Positions 38,157 to 47,299 of a stretch of 64,000 bases of DNA are shown here, piece after piece. Origin of the DNA: Leucothrix pacifica (GTDB lineage Bacteria > Pseudomonadota > Gammaproteobacteria > Thiotrichales > Thiotrichaceae); the NCBI RefSeq assembly GCF_003172875.1, contig NZ_QGKM01000003.1, positions 62,001-126,000 on the forward strand, in the 5' to 3' direction. Position 1 is the first letter of the stretch; the number at the start of each line of letters is the position of its first letter. A program made the translations under genes and the position numbers. The notes under the pieces were generated by a model, which saw nothing but the letters and a program-made list of their open reading frames with translations, ran no database searches and had not been told where the DNA came from.

Positions 38157-38545
38157 CATACCAAACTAAAGTCTGCTTAAATTAAAAGCAATTGTTCAGA
38201 TACCGTTCATCGGTTTCACCGTATAGTTAGCCCAACTTCAACGGATAGCCAAGCAGTCGAAGATAAGAACAATAAGAAATCAAATAATAAGAATAAACTG
38301 ACTGGCAACAATAAAAATAAAACGCTAACCGAAGTTAATTACAGGGGCGATAAAAAACCGTTCAACAATAATGGGGTGGATAACACCCCACCCTTCTCTC
38401 GCTACTACCTCTACAAACACCCACTACTACGTTAATACACATGTGCCAAATAGTGCATTCTGCTGCTGTGCTTAATTCCGTGCCATAAAAGTCAATAAAT
38501 CAAACAAGGCGAACACGTCGGCCTGCAGTGATAAAAATCAGGCAC
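38157..38545. other. A-rich intergenic region with repeated AAnAAnAA motifs
   Basis: This region of about 390 bases lies between the ABC-operon terminator and the porin terminator. The plus strand is A-rich with AAnAAnAA motifs at 38265-38275, 38283-38296, 38307-38314 and 38364-38371, followed by a TGGGGTG/CACCCCA stem (about 38373-38391). A stop-free frame at 38181-38435 has no ATG, GTG or TTG near its beginning and is probably not a gene. No promoter or terminator was found that would define an RNA. Confidence 0.45.
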
Positions 38546-38574
38546 AAAAAAGGCGGAGCATAAATACTCCGCCT
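38546..38574 (-). terminator. Rho-independent terminator after the porin-like gene
   Basis: On the minus strand a stem of about eight pairs (AGGCGGAG with CTCCGCCT, 38551-38574) is followed by T residues (38546-38550). It lies about 40 bases after the stop. A second small stem (CACCTGA-TGAA-TCAGGTG) precedes it. Confidence 0.85.
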
Positions 38575-38614
38575 CTCAACACGTCACCTGATGAATCAGG
38601 TGCTCCCTCTACGA

Positions 38615-39787
38615 TTAACGTAGACGGTAGCTAACACCCATGTTTAGAGATGTATCAACATCATCAAGAGCGTCAGACTTAGTTGCCTTAGCTGTTAATG
38701 TTAGATCCAGCTGGTTGTCCAGGTAGTAACGGAATGCTGACGTTAGTGTGTTTGTAGTACTGTCAACACCTGCATCATCACCTGCTTTGCTGTAGTTAAG
38801 CAACCAGCTGTTTTCCCAGTCAATCTTGTCTGTGATTTCTCTGGTCAATGTCATGTTGTTGTATACATTGTAGCCAGTATCATCATCACTGTAGATTGTG
38901 CTAAACAATGCAACATTTGAGAACTGAGTCTGGTTGTTTAATGGACGGTGGTACTCACCACCGATATCCAATGAAGGATCACCGCCATCACTGTCATCGT
39001 AGTTTGACAACACAACACCCATACCTGCACGAACCAACCAACCATGACGGCGTGTAGAGATAAACTCGTTCTGTAGCACGTCATTTGCCTTGATCACGCC
39101 GCCTGCTTTCAAACCGCTTCCGATTTGACCGCTAGCCATCAATGCCTTCTCGATGTCTGCAATCCAGTACTGATCGTAGCTCGCAAGACCGTATTTGCTC
39201 TTGTACTCGCTTTCACGTGCAATAATGTTTGCAACACTAACGTAAGTCGCTTTGCTTGGTGTGCCTTTCAGAGCGCCCTGCTCGCCCAGTGCTTCGATCA
39301 AACGCATTGATTTAGCCATAGGTGTAACGTTTACAACACGTCCATAACCCAGACCAACACCGATTTTGCTGTATACGTTCTCTGCGTCTTTCACAGCGCC
39401 TAACTGGCCAGAACCGTACCAGAATGCACCCTTAGAACCCGGACGGAAGTAGTTATCAGCAGTAGCCGCTACGTTTGCAGAGTAAGTGCTTGAAGAACCA
39501 GCACCTTCTGTGGCACCACGACCAACAGAACCCTCTGCACCCGCTGTGATACCGATGTTACGGTTTGGGCTACTGAAAACACGATCATAAGACACACTTA
39601 GATCAGCATCATAAGAAGTCTGACCCTGGTTACCACCGTCAGCACTGAAGCTACCATCAATGTAAGCATCTTCATAAGAGCTAGTTGCTTCTGTGTAGTC
39701 GTAAAGTGTTACTTCTGCATTAGCTGAACCCGCAGCTGCCATGATTGCAACTGAAACCGCTGTTGCTAATTTTGTTTTAACGTTCAT
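38615..39787 (-). CDS. Outer-membrane beta-barrel protein, porin-like
   Basis: This 390-residue exported protein has a signal peptide (LATAVSVAIMAAAGSANA, cleavage near residue 24) and then alternating hydrophobic/hydrophilic strands rich in Tyr, Gly, Asp and Asn, typical of outer-membrane barrels. The last strand (TSLNMGVSYRLR) lacks the terminal Phe/Trp usual for OMPs. An internal helical stretch (about residues 170-240) is unusual for a simple porin. I cannot place it in a named family. The ATG at 39787, preceded by AAGAAG, gives a perfect signal peptide, unlike the upstream in-frame start at 39829. Confidence 0.72.
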   Translation of the reverse strand: MNVKTKLATAVSVAIMAAAGSANAEVTLYDYTEATSSYEDAYIDGSFSADGGNQGQTSYDADLSVSYDRVFSSPNRNIGITAGAEGSVGRGATEGAGSSSTYSANVAATADNYFRPGSKGAFWYGSGQLGAVKDAENVYSKIGVGLGYGRVVNVTPMAKSMRLIEALGEQGALKGTPSKATYVSVANIIARESEYKSKYGLASYDQYWIADIEKALMASGQIGSGLKAGGVIKANDVLQNEFISTRRHGWLVRAGMGVVLSNYDDSDGGDPSLDIGGEYHRPLNNQTQFSNVALFSTIYSDDDTGYNVYNNMTLTREITDKIDWENSWLLNYSKAGDDAGVDSTTNTLTSAFRYYLDNQLDLTLTAKATKSDALDDVDTSLNMGVSYRLR

Positions 39788-39829
39788 TCTTCTTAACTCG
39801 CTTTGATAAAATATGAAACATAAATACAA

Positions 39830-39865
39830 TCAATTGTTGAGCAAAATAATGAGATCAACAATTGA
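39830..39865 (-). promoter_or_regulatory. Inverted repeat in the porin 5' region
   Basis: An 11-bp perfect inverted repeat (TCAATTGTTGA at 39830-39840, TCAACAATTGA at 39855-39865) with a 14-base spacer lies 43 bases before the porin ATG. It could be an mRNA-stabilising 5' stem, as known for other outer-membrane protein transcripts, or a regulator operator. Confidence 0.5.
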
Positions 39866-40055
39866 AGATAAGGTGTTGTAGATCTGAGACAAGAATTGTT
39901 TCAAAAAAGTCACAAATATTTTAATTTTTTAGACTTTTCTAAAATTACTCTTTATTGACCCCAATTCCAGCTCGCCACTGAGAGATCAATTATCAGACAT
40001 GTACATTTACGTGCGCTTAACATACAGAAAGTGTCTTATGCGTACAACATAGATT

Positions 40056-41126
40056 TTATGAAGACAGACCTAAGGGATTCTGAGGGTCAATACCTTCCAT
40101 GAAGGGAAGCTTGCGATCCGAGCTGGTAAGCTGATAAACCAAGCCCATCCAATTACCAATCACAGCTAAGCCAGAGTCATGCCAAGTATTTTGTAAGCGT
40201 GGTGTGACAATGTGTTCGGGGAATAATGGCATTGCTTCATCTGCATGCATACTGCAACGAAGCTTTGCTTGGTACTCATCAAAAACAGCCTGAGTCGTGA
40301 TGTCAAAATAGCCATCCGGGAACGGCGGATAATCTTCCCGCTGCCTGTTGTAAAAACGAAACACTTCACGTTTATACTCTTTTAATAAGCTAATGCTGTC
40401 GTACTCCGGGTGTCCCTGAAAATAGACACTCCGGATACCATCATCACTGACAGCAAGGTGAACACCACCATCATCACCTTCAACAAGAATTTTCATGCCT
40501 GCTTCTTCGAACTGCTCACGACTCATCACATTGTAACGAGAATGTGGCACATCAAATCGCGTATTGATATCAGATACTAAAGGGTGAGATTTATCCTTAA
40601 CCCAATGCGGGTAGACGCCCCATCGCTTATAACCCAGATGTTGCCGACGTTGATTATGACGTGCTTCCAGCACAGCATGTGTGGCAAGACATGAGCAGAG
40701 CGTGGAGGTTACATTCTCATGTGCCCAGTGCACTACTTTGATCAGCGGTTCCCAAAACACCTCCTGAGAAAGGTTATCATGGGTCACGTTGGCCCCTGTG
40801 ATGATCAATGCATCCAGCCCCTGCTCTTGTATTTGCTCAAAAGTTTCATAATGATCGTCAATATGCTTTTGGGCTTTCGCGCCACGCTCTTGCTCAGGTA
40901 AAGCGAATGGATGCACATAAAATTGTGCAATTGGATTACTAGCGCCAATCAAACGAAAAAACTGACGTTCGGTTGAAGCCAAAGCGGCATCCGGCATCAT
41001 ATTCAATAAGCCTACATGGAGTGCTCTGATATCCTGATGCTTCGCTCTTTCCGGAGTCAGTAGTAACTGACCTTCTTCATGTAATGCCTGAAAAGCGGGT
41101 AAATTATTGTGGGCGACTAGTGGCAT
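40056..41126 (-). CDS. metA: Homoserine O-acyltransferase (MetA family)
   Basis: This 356-residue enzyme acylates homoserine in the first step of methionine synthesis. The MetA glutamine-amidotransferase-like fold is recognisable from ALHVGLLNMMPDAALASTERQF, the catalytic Cys in TSTLCSCLATHAVL (about residue 145) and the His/Glu of FQGHPEYDS. It is longer than E. coli MetA (309). Aligned by eye, the Glu of E. coli that helps set succinyl-CoA preference is replaced here (ANVTHDNLS region), so acetyl or succinyl use is uncertain. It follows the P-loop gene by five bases. Confidence 0.88.
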   Translation of the reverse strand: MPLVAHNNLPAFQALHEEGQLLLTPERAKHQDIRALHVGLLNMMPDAALASTERQFFRLIGASNPIAQFYVHPFALPEQERGAKAQKHIDDHYETFEQIQEQGLDALIITGANVTHDNLSQEVFWEPLIKVVHWAHENVTSTLCSCLATHAVLEARHNQRRQHLGYKRWGVYPHWVKDKSHPLVSDINTRFDVPHSRYNVMSREQFEEAGMKILVEGDDGGVHLAVSDDGIRSVYFQGHPEYDSISLLKEYKREVFRFYNRQREDYPPFPDGYFDITTQAVFDEYQAKLRCSMHADEAMPLFPEHIVTPRLQNTWHDSGLAVIGNWMGLVYQLTSSDRKLPFMEGIDPQNPLGLSS

Positions 41127-41131
41127 GCTGC

Positions 41132-42010
41132 TTACTCGTGACGATCGATGGCTTTTTCGATGAGTTCTAGAAAATCAGATTCTGTTTTAATCTGAAACAA
41201 TTCAGTGGTTTTAATGGTGTAGGCAAAACGCTTGGCAATGCTTTCGTAACGCGGTATGCGTGCATCAAACAACCGAGGAAACACCCATACCACAAAATCA
41301 TCCGGATCGATTAAAGCCACGTACTCCAGAGACTTTTCTTCCATATAGATCGCTAGCTGTTCATCCAAAAATGCTTCCCGATAATACAGAGGCTTGGGGG
41401 ATGTCGCTGCGCGCGCAGTCAGTGTTTTTTCATCCTGCTCGGTTGCTTGTATGTATAGCATGAGAGTGTGTTGCTGAAGTGTCTCCAGCACATCCTCATT
41501 ATCCAACTCGCAAACACTTCCGCCCGCATCATTGATGAAATGACTGAATCCATAAAGTTGTTTCGATTTACGCATAAACTCAGGCACATCCAACATCGCC
41601 GCAACTTCTGCATCATGATGTAACTTGAGACGTCTTTTGAAGTCATTCAGTGTTAGACCACCGAGCGCTGGATCACCCAACTTACCGAGAAATGTCGATA
41701 ATGGCTTTAAATGATCAACCGTAATATTATTGCGGATATAGATAGAGTCTGACCGCAGCAGGTCACTCAGGAAAGGCACCGACATTGCCTGGGATTTTAT
41801 ATTATCCAGAATCGGTTCATTCATGTAGCGAGTACCAATACGATAGTCACCAGAGTAGTGAAACCACTCGTTATTTCTCAGAATATTAGACAGATATGTT
41901 TTACCCACACCTGACATACCTAGTAATGTGATGGATTTATGCGTCCATTGACGAAATTCGTCGGATGATAGTCTCACTTTATTCTTTCTGGCTGAATTAA
42001 AAGGGAGCAT
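41132..42010 (-). CDS. P-loop ATPase-like protein linked to metA
   Basis: This 292-residue cytoplasmic protein has a Walker A motif, GMSGVGKTYLS (about residues 31-41), and no other family signature I can name. The body is helical with charged segments; LEYVALIDPDDFVVWVFPRL lies near the end. The ATG at 42010 with AGGG just upstream is chosen over an in-frame start at 42061. It is five bases upstream of metA, so the two are co-transcribed. A kinase or ATPase role in regulation is possible but not shown. Confidence 0.75.
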   Translation of the reverse strand: MLPFNSARKNKVRLSSDEFRQWTHKSITLLGMSGVGKTYLSNILRNNEWFHYSGDYRIGTRYMNEPILDNIKSQAMSVPFLSDLLRSDSIYIRNNITVDHLKPLSTFLGKLGDPALGGLTLNDFKRRLKLHHDAEVAAMLDVPEFMRKSKQLYGFSHFINDAGGSVCELDNEDVLETLQQHTLMLYIQATEQDEKTLTARAATSPKPLYYREAFLDEQLAIYMEEKSLEYVALIDPDDFVVWVFPRLFDARIPRYESIAKRFAYTIKTTELFQIKTESDFLELIEKAIDRHE

Positions 42011-42189
42011 TATACCCTGATCAATACTAACTGCACCCCAATCTTTGCGAACACAGCGCACTATGCATGGACAGCAGATTATGTTTTTATATCAGTACAA
42101 TAATAAATACTTGCTGGGCAGCAGGACATAATTGATCTATATATAAGCAAAGAAAATATAAAAAATAATCATTTAACAAGGACCGTAAA

Positions 42190-42558
42190 ATGAACACTCC
42201 CCCATTACTTCAGACATTCCTACTGTGCTGTCTGTTCTCCAGTGTCAATGCAACAACTCAGCCACCTGTAGACGCAGACGCTACCAAATCCTCTGAGGCA
42301 GCTATCAATAATGACCTAATCGCGAAAGTCATGCTGACAGACGAAGAACAACAGTTTATTGAAGCAGAGTGCATGCGCTTTGCTGTTGATGATGAAGTGC
42401 CTGTCGATGATCTTGCAGATTACATCGCTATCTGTAATTCCGAATTAACAGTCGCTGTCAAAACCGCTTTACTTGAGCGACGCGCAAAAGCAAAAGGCCG
42501 GGCGCGCATCAGTAATAAAGTAAAGAGTCGCACGCCCGACCAGCCGCAGCCTTTATAA
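42190..42558 (+). CDS. Small secreted protein with a C-x20-C motif
   Basis: I do not recognise this 122-residue protein. It has a signal peptide (LLQTFLLCCLFSSVNA), an acidic middle part, one pair of cysteines twenty residues apart (ECMRFAVDDEVPVDDLADYI to IC, about residues 58-79) and a basic tail. The cysteine segment resembles those of the protein at 17472-17996. An AAGGA ribosome-binding site precedes the ATG. It stands alone and converges on the RND pump gene, six bases apart. Confidence 0.7.
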   Translation: MNTPPLLQTFLLCCLFSSVNATTQPPVDADATKSSEAAINNDLIAKVMLTDEEQQFIEAECMRFAVDDEVPVDDLADYIAICNSELTVAVKTALLERRAKAKGRARISNKVKSRTPDQPQPL

Positions 42559-42564
42559 CAAGCA

Positions 42565-45500
42565 TCAGGCTGTCATCAGTGACGCATCTGGTTCTGTTTC
42601 GCTAATCTCGACAAAGCCAATGTCTTCCATAATGCCGTACAGCGCAGGCAACACTAGCAAAACTAATAGGGTTGCTGACATCATGCCAAACACCACACTG
42701 GTCACTAACGGAACCAGTATCTGCGCCTGAAGACTGGTTTCGAACAGCAATGGCATCATACCTGCAACAGTGGTCACTGATGTCATAAACACCGCCCGAA
42801 AACGGTCATGCACCGCCTGAGTAGCCGCCTCATGCAATGACATCCCCTCAGCGCTTCGATATTTTACAAACTCCACCAGCAAAATAGAGTCATTGACGAC
42901 GATACCAGCCAGTGACACGAAACCAATCATACTGGGCATTGTGAAGTCCTGCCCCATCAGGATATGCCCCCAAATAACACCAATCAGCGCCAGCGGAATA
43001 TTAATCATCACCAACAAGGGTTCACGGTAATTTTTAAACTGCAGGCTCAGGAGCAAATAAACGCCCAATAGTGCCAGCACGAAACCAACCAGAATCGAAC
43101 TATTCGTCTCATTACCACTAGCCACCTCGCCCTCGATACTCAGTGTAATACCCGGAAAGCGTGTCTTAAACTCCGGTAAAAAACGCGCTTGCAGATCCGC
43201 CATCACTTCTGAAGTATTCGCCACAACCGAATCAATATCCCCATAAACATTGATCACACGATTACGGTTGATGTGCCCTATTCGGGCGTATTCACGTCTC
43301 TCTTCTATATGTACAAGGCTAACTAACGGAATCGCATCGCCTTTACTGGTGATAATCATGAAGTTATCAAAGTCAGCCAAAGCAGTTGGCTTATGGTTAT
43401 CCATTTTTACCTGAATCTCATACGCCTCTCGCCCCTGAAAGATATCATCTACTTTGACGCCTTCGTACGCTGCTCTGAGTTGCGATGCCACATCCTGAGC
43501 CGAAATACCCGCGCCTAACGCGCCAGGCTTCAGTGTGAAGGTAAATTGAGGTTTACCGGGACGCAGGTTATCCGTCAGGTTATATACGCCCTCATAGCCT
43601 GATAGCCAGTTTTGTAAGGCCCAGGATGCCTCGGACATCATATCCAAATCTTCCCCAATCAGGCGGATATCAATCGCACGCCCAGCCGGTCCGGTGCTTG
43701 GCTCTTTAAACTGCAGATTAATCGCGATAGGTACTTCTCCGGTATTTTCTCGCCAGCGCGGGATAAATTCCCGTAGGGTCGTATTTCGAAACTCTGTCTC
43801 CAGAAAATCCACACTAAGCGTCGCAATATGAGTACCGCTTTCCGATGAGTCAGCATTACTGTTGTAGGTGACCTTAATGTTTTTAACCAGACTTTGACCA
43901 TTGTCTTGTGGAAATTCGCTTTGTGTTTTTTCCAGACTGGTCATCAACTGCTGAACCACTGATTCTGTCTTTGCTAACGGTGTGCCTTGGGCCAATAAGA
44001 TTCGTGCTTCAAGAATATTGCCTTCCAGATCAGGAAAGGCTTTAAACTTCAACGTCCCTGTGATCATCATGCCAATGGAGATAATCAACATACCGATGGC
44101 AATACCGACGGTTCCGTAGCGAAAACGTATTGCCAGAGCACCCAACTTAGTCGCGCCATTACGCAATTTTAAGAAACCAGCTTCAAACCACACTCGCCAA
44201 CGCATCGGCTCTTTTTCATGTGCATGTTCCAACGCATGTTTAAGATGATGTGGCAATACTAAGAAGGCTTCGAGCAAACTAACCGTCAGTACCGACAACA
44301 ACACGACGGGGAGCACACCGAGTACCTGACCAATATCCCCTTTCATCATCAGCAAGCTTCCGAACAACAAAGCCGACGTCAGGAAGGAGGAGAAAACACC
44401 CCGGATCACTCGCTCCGTACCCACGATCACAGCCTCCAGCGGATCGTGAGATTTTTTGTACTCATGCGCGATGCTTTCAGACAATACAATTGCATCATCC
44501 ATCAAAATACCGATGGCCATCAGCAGTGCGACCATCGAAATCATATTGATGCTCACACCCATCCAGCTCATCATGGCCAGACCACCCAAGAACGAAACCG
44601 GCAAGCCCAAGGCAATCCACAAGGTATAACGCCATGTGAAAAACAGAAACAACACTAAACTGGCCAGAATCAAACCCTGCCAGGCATTTTTACTCAGAAG
44701 CTGTAAACGGTCGCTAACAATAGTGGCACGGTCATTACTCAGAATTATCTTGGTCGATTCAGGCAGTATTTCATTTTCATCATCGACAAATGCTTTGACA
44801 CTGGCGAACACTTTCAGCGTGTCATCAATACGATTTTTACTCACTTGTAAAATAGCAGCACGTTCACCATTGAACTCGATCCGCTCTTCTTCCAAATCAA
44901 ACCGGTCTTCAATTCGTGCGATATCACCTAACCTGATTTCCCCCCCTAAGTCCGTATTTAATATCACCAGATCAGCCAGTTCTTCGACCGTCTTTCTCGC
45001 ATTAGAAAAACGTATTTGATAGGCTTTATCGACGCTTTCAATGGTTCCCGCTGGCAGATCAACAGCCTGAGTCTGAATAAGGTTGGCGATACTTTGAATG
45101 CTCAGGCGGTATTTCAGCATCGTCTCTGAATCAACCAATACATTCAGCTGGTGGGTAGAAAACCCCATCACATCCACGATGGGGATATCAGGAATCGATA
45201 ACAGACGTTTTCGGTAATGCTCTGCTAATGCCTTTAGCTCTGAAGCTGTCAGCCCCTCAGACGTAATTGCGACATCCACAACAGGGTCAGTACGCCCTAC
45301 TTTCACCACCGTCGGATCTTCTACTTCATCAGGAAAATCACTAATCGCATCAACCGCAGCAATGATATCATCTTCAAACTGCTTAACATCGCCGCCTTCC
45401 TGCATGGTCAGAGTCAATACACCTAGGTTGTCACGCGCTTCACAGCTTTGCTCATCCACAAAACTGATCCCATCGGTTGCATCTTCCAAACGAGTACATA

Positions 45501-45681
45501 TTGCTTCTTCAACATCGGCAGTGCTCGCTCCGGGATAGGCCGCCGTGACGTTAAAACTATTCAACTCTAGTGCAGGAAAGGTCTCTTTATTAAGGCCCGG
45601 CAAGGTCGCTAATCCAACCGCAATAATGGCGATCATCAGTATATTTGCCGCAGTTGGGTGCGAGGCGAAGTAGCGGATCAT
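42565..45681 (-). CDS. RND-family efflux transporter (AcrB/MexF-like inner-membrane pump)
   Basis: This 1038-residue HAE1-type pump has twelve helices in two repeats and two large periplasmic loops. TM4 carries the proton-relay pair in ILMDDAIVLSESIA, and the second repeat has GFVSLAGIVVNDSILLVEF. The N-terminus (MIRYFASHPTAANILMIAII) is typical of pumps paired with an HlyD-like adaptor. It overlaps the adaptor stop by four bases (ATGA), so translation is coupled. No outer-membrane factor gene is adjacent, so a TolC-like channel elsewhere is presumed. Substrates are unknown. Confidence 0.94.
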   Translation of the reverse strand: MIRYFASHPTAANILMIAIIAVGLATLPGLNKETFPALELNSFNVTAAYPGASTADVEEAICTRLEDATDGISFVDEQSCEARDNLGVLTLTMQEGGDVKQFEDDIIAAVDAISDFPDEVEDPTVVKVGRTDPVVDVAITSEGLTASELKALAEHYRKRLLSIPDIPIVDVMGFSTHQLNVLVDSETMLKYRLSIQSIANLIQTQAVDLPAGTIESVDKAYQIRFSNARKTVEELADLVILNTDLGGEIRLGDIARIEDRFDLEEERIEFNGERAAILQVSKNRIDDTLKVFASVKAFVDDENEILPESTKIILSNDRATIVSDRLQLLSKNAWQGLILASLVLFLFFTWRYTLWIALGLPVSFLGGLAMMSWMGVSINMISMVALLMAIGILMDDAIVLSESIAHEYKKSHDPLEAVIVGTERVIRGVFSSFLTSALLFGSLLMMKGDIGQVLGVLPVVLLSVLTVSLLEAFLVLPHHLKHALEHAHEKEPMRWRVWFEAGFLKLRNGATKLGALAIRFRYGTVGIAIGMLIISIGMMITGTLKFKAFPDLEGNILEARILLAQGTPLAKTESVVQQLMTSLEKTQSEFPQDNGQSLVKNIKVTYNSNADSSESGTHIATLSVDFLETEFRNTTLREFIPRWRENTGEVPIAINLQFKEPSTGPAGRAIDIRLIGEDLDMMSEASWALQNWLSGYEGVYNLTDNLRPGKPQFTFTLKPGALGAGISAQDVASQLRAAYEGVKVDDIFQGREAYEIQVKMDNHKPTALADFDNFMIITSKGDAIPLVSLVHIEERREYARIGHINRNRVINVYGDIDSVVANTSEVMADLQARFLPEFKTRFPGITLSIEGEVASGNETNSSILVGFVLALLGVYLLLSLQFKNYREPLLVMINIPLALIGVIWGHILMGQDFTMPSMIGFVSLAGIVVNDSILLVEFVKYRSAEGMSLHEAATQAVHDRFRAVFMTSVTTVAGMMPLLFETSLQAQILVPLVTSVVFGMMSATLLVLLVLPALYGIMEDIGFVEISETEPDASLMTA

Positions 45682-47075
45682 GGCTTATCCTCACCCAAAG
45701 CTTGAGCACGCAAGCTAGCCACTTCATCAGGTACTTCAATTGCTTTAATCGGCACACCCGATATCACCGGAACCAAATCACTAATCACTATGCGATCACC
45801 ACTGGACAGGCCCGACTCCACAATAACCAAGGTGCCCTGTGTGGCAGCAATTGTCACTGGCTTGATCTCTAGTTTATTATCGTCATCAACCAGATAAACA
45901 CGCCCTTCGTGAACCGCCTTTCGGGGTATCACTATGCGGCGCTGTGGGCTTGCCAAAAACTCCACGGCAACATACAGGCCCTTTAGAAGTGGCGGCCGTT
46001 TGCCGGGTACCACGCCTTTGTAGGGGTCATCAACCTGAACCGTAAATGCAACCGTATCGGTCGTTGAGTCCACAGACTCTCCTACACGCACCAGCTTTGC
46101 CGGCCATGAAGTGGTCACTTCACCAGCGACTAAATGCACCGTCGCTTCAAGCTTGATATTGTTAATGGCGTTACGCATTTCAGTAGATACGGGAAACTCA
46201 TCAATCTGATTCACTGTGCCACTGAGTAACTGTCCGGCATGCTTGATAGAAAGCTGCGCCTGAATCTCAACGGCTTTTGTTCCAAGTGCTTCAAATAGCT
46301 GTGATCCTGCTGTAACAAATGCACCCTCCTCAGCCAACACCTCGCCTATTCGCGCATCAAACGGTAAAGATACTGAAGTGCGTGATAGTGTGTCCGTGCT
46401 TTCTGCAACCGTACTCTGAGATTGAGATATCTGAGCATTAATTGCTGCTCGCCGACTTTGAAACGTATCAAGATTTCCCTGAATATCCTGAACGGTTGAT
46501 TGTAACTGTAGGACTTTTTGTTGCTCGGCGTCTAACGTGGAGCGTGCAATTAATCGCTTGTCCCATAAGGTTCTGACTCGGTTATATTCTTGTTGCCCCA
46601 GTGACAAATTACGCTTTGCGATCTCAAGAGAGTTTCGGGTACTGCGCTCCTCTGCATCCAGCTGGGTTAATGATGACCGGGTGTTCGCCAGTCCAGCTTT
46701 ACTCTGCCCAAGCGATAGCTCATAGGTGGTTGGCTCAATACGAACCACAATCGTACCTTTGGCGATACTGCCGCCACGCTTTAAATCCGGATGCACATAG
46801 GTAACTTTACCACCGACTTCAGCCTTATATTTCAGGTTAACCGATGGCTCAACACTGCCATAGCCAATCGCTTGCGCCCGAAATGGAATGGGCTCAACAG
46901 TGAGGACATGCGCCAATTTTTCTGGAAAGCTTCTGACCTCGTGCTGGAGTGGCTCTTTGCTCTCCATCATCCCTCGTACAATGAAAACGGCACCAATAAT
47001 GGCAATCGGAAGTAGTAGAACTTTCGGAAACAGTTTTTTCTTGGACTTGGTCGGCTTTTTAGTATCGGTGTTCAT
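45678..47075 (-). CDS. RND efflux periplasmic adaptor subunit
   Basis: This 465-residue membrane-fusion protein links the RND pump to an outer-membrane channel. An N-terminal anchor helix (about residues 16-34) is followed by a lipoyl-like domain, an alpha-helical coiled-coil hairpin (about 120-215), a beta-barrel and a membrane-proximal domain. GKVTYVHPDLKRGGSIAKGTIVVRIEP is the lipoyl half-motif. It is the first gene of the pair. A perfect 27-bp palindrome 79 bases upstream is a likely control site. Confidence 0.92.
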   Translation of the reverse strand: MNTDTKKPTKSKKKLFPKVLLLPIAIIGAVFIVRGMMESKEPLQHEVRSFPEKLAHVLTVEPIPFRAQAIGYGSVEPSVNLKYKAEVGGKVTYVHPDLKRGGSIAKGTIVVRIEPTTYELSLGQSKAGLANTRSSLTQLDAEERSTRNSLEIAKRNLSLGQQEYNRVRTLWDKRLIARSTLDAEQQKVLQLQSTVQDIQGNLDTFQSRRAAINAQISQSQSTVAESTDTLSRTSVSLPFDARIGEVLAEEGAFVTAGSQLFEALGTKAVEIQAQLSIKHAGQLLSGTVNQIDEFPVSTEMRNAINNIKLEATVHLVAGEVTTSWPAKLVRVGESVDSTTDTVAFTVQVDDPYKGVVPGKRPPLLKGLYVAVEFLASPQRRIVIPRKAVHEGRVYLVDDDNKLEIKPVTIAATQGTLVIVESGLSSGDRIVISDLVPVISGVPIKAIEVPDEVASLRAQALGEDKP

Positions 47076-47153
47076 ATATTCTTAGCTTTAATTGGTTAGC
47101 ACTTTAAAATTCCACCCGAGTATTCGGCAGCACGGTAGCAAATCGGAGCTTAG

Positions 47154-47180
47154 CATTAACCACACAATTTGTGGTTAATG
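47154..47180. promoter_or_regulatory. 27-bp palindrome between the RND genes and uppP
   Basis: CATTAACCAC (47154-47163) and GTGGTTAATG (47171-47180) form a perfect 10-bp inverted repeat with a seven-base AT spacer. The size and spacing resemble operators of dimeric repressors such as TetR or LysR types. No regulator gene is adjacent, and no flanking T-run suggests a terminator. Confidence 0.55.
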
Positions 47181-47299
47181 GATAATGTAAAAAATGTAAC
47201 GAATCGATATGCTATACAGCAGTTCCCAATGAATAAATAAACCTGTACTCTATCGGCGATTCCTAAAAACAACCAAAATACACTACTTCTGACAATAAT

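Noticed and set aside
38181-38435. 84-codon stop-free frame after the taurine-type operon
   Set aside because: There is no usable start codon in the first two thirds and the composition follows A-rich low complexity; it is more likely non-coding.
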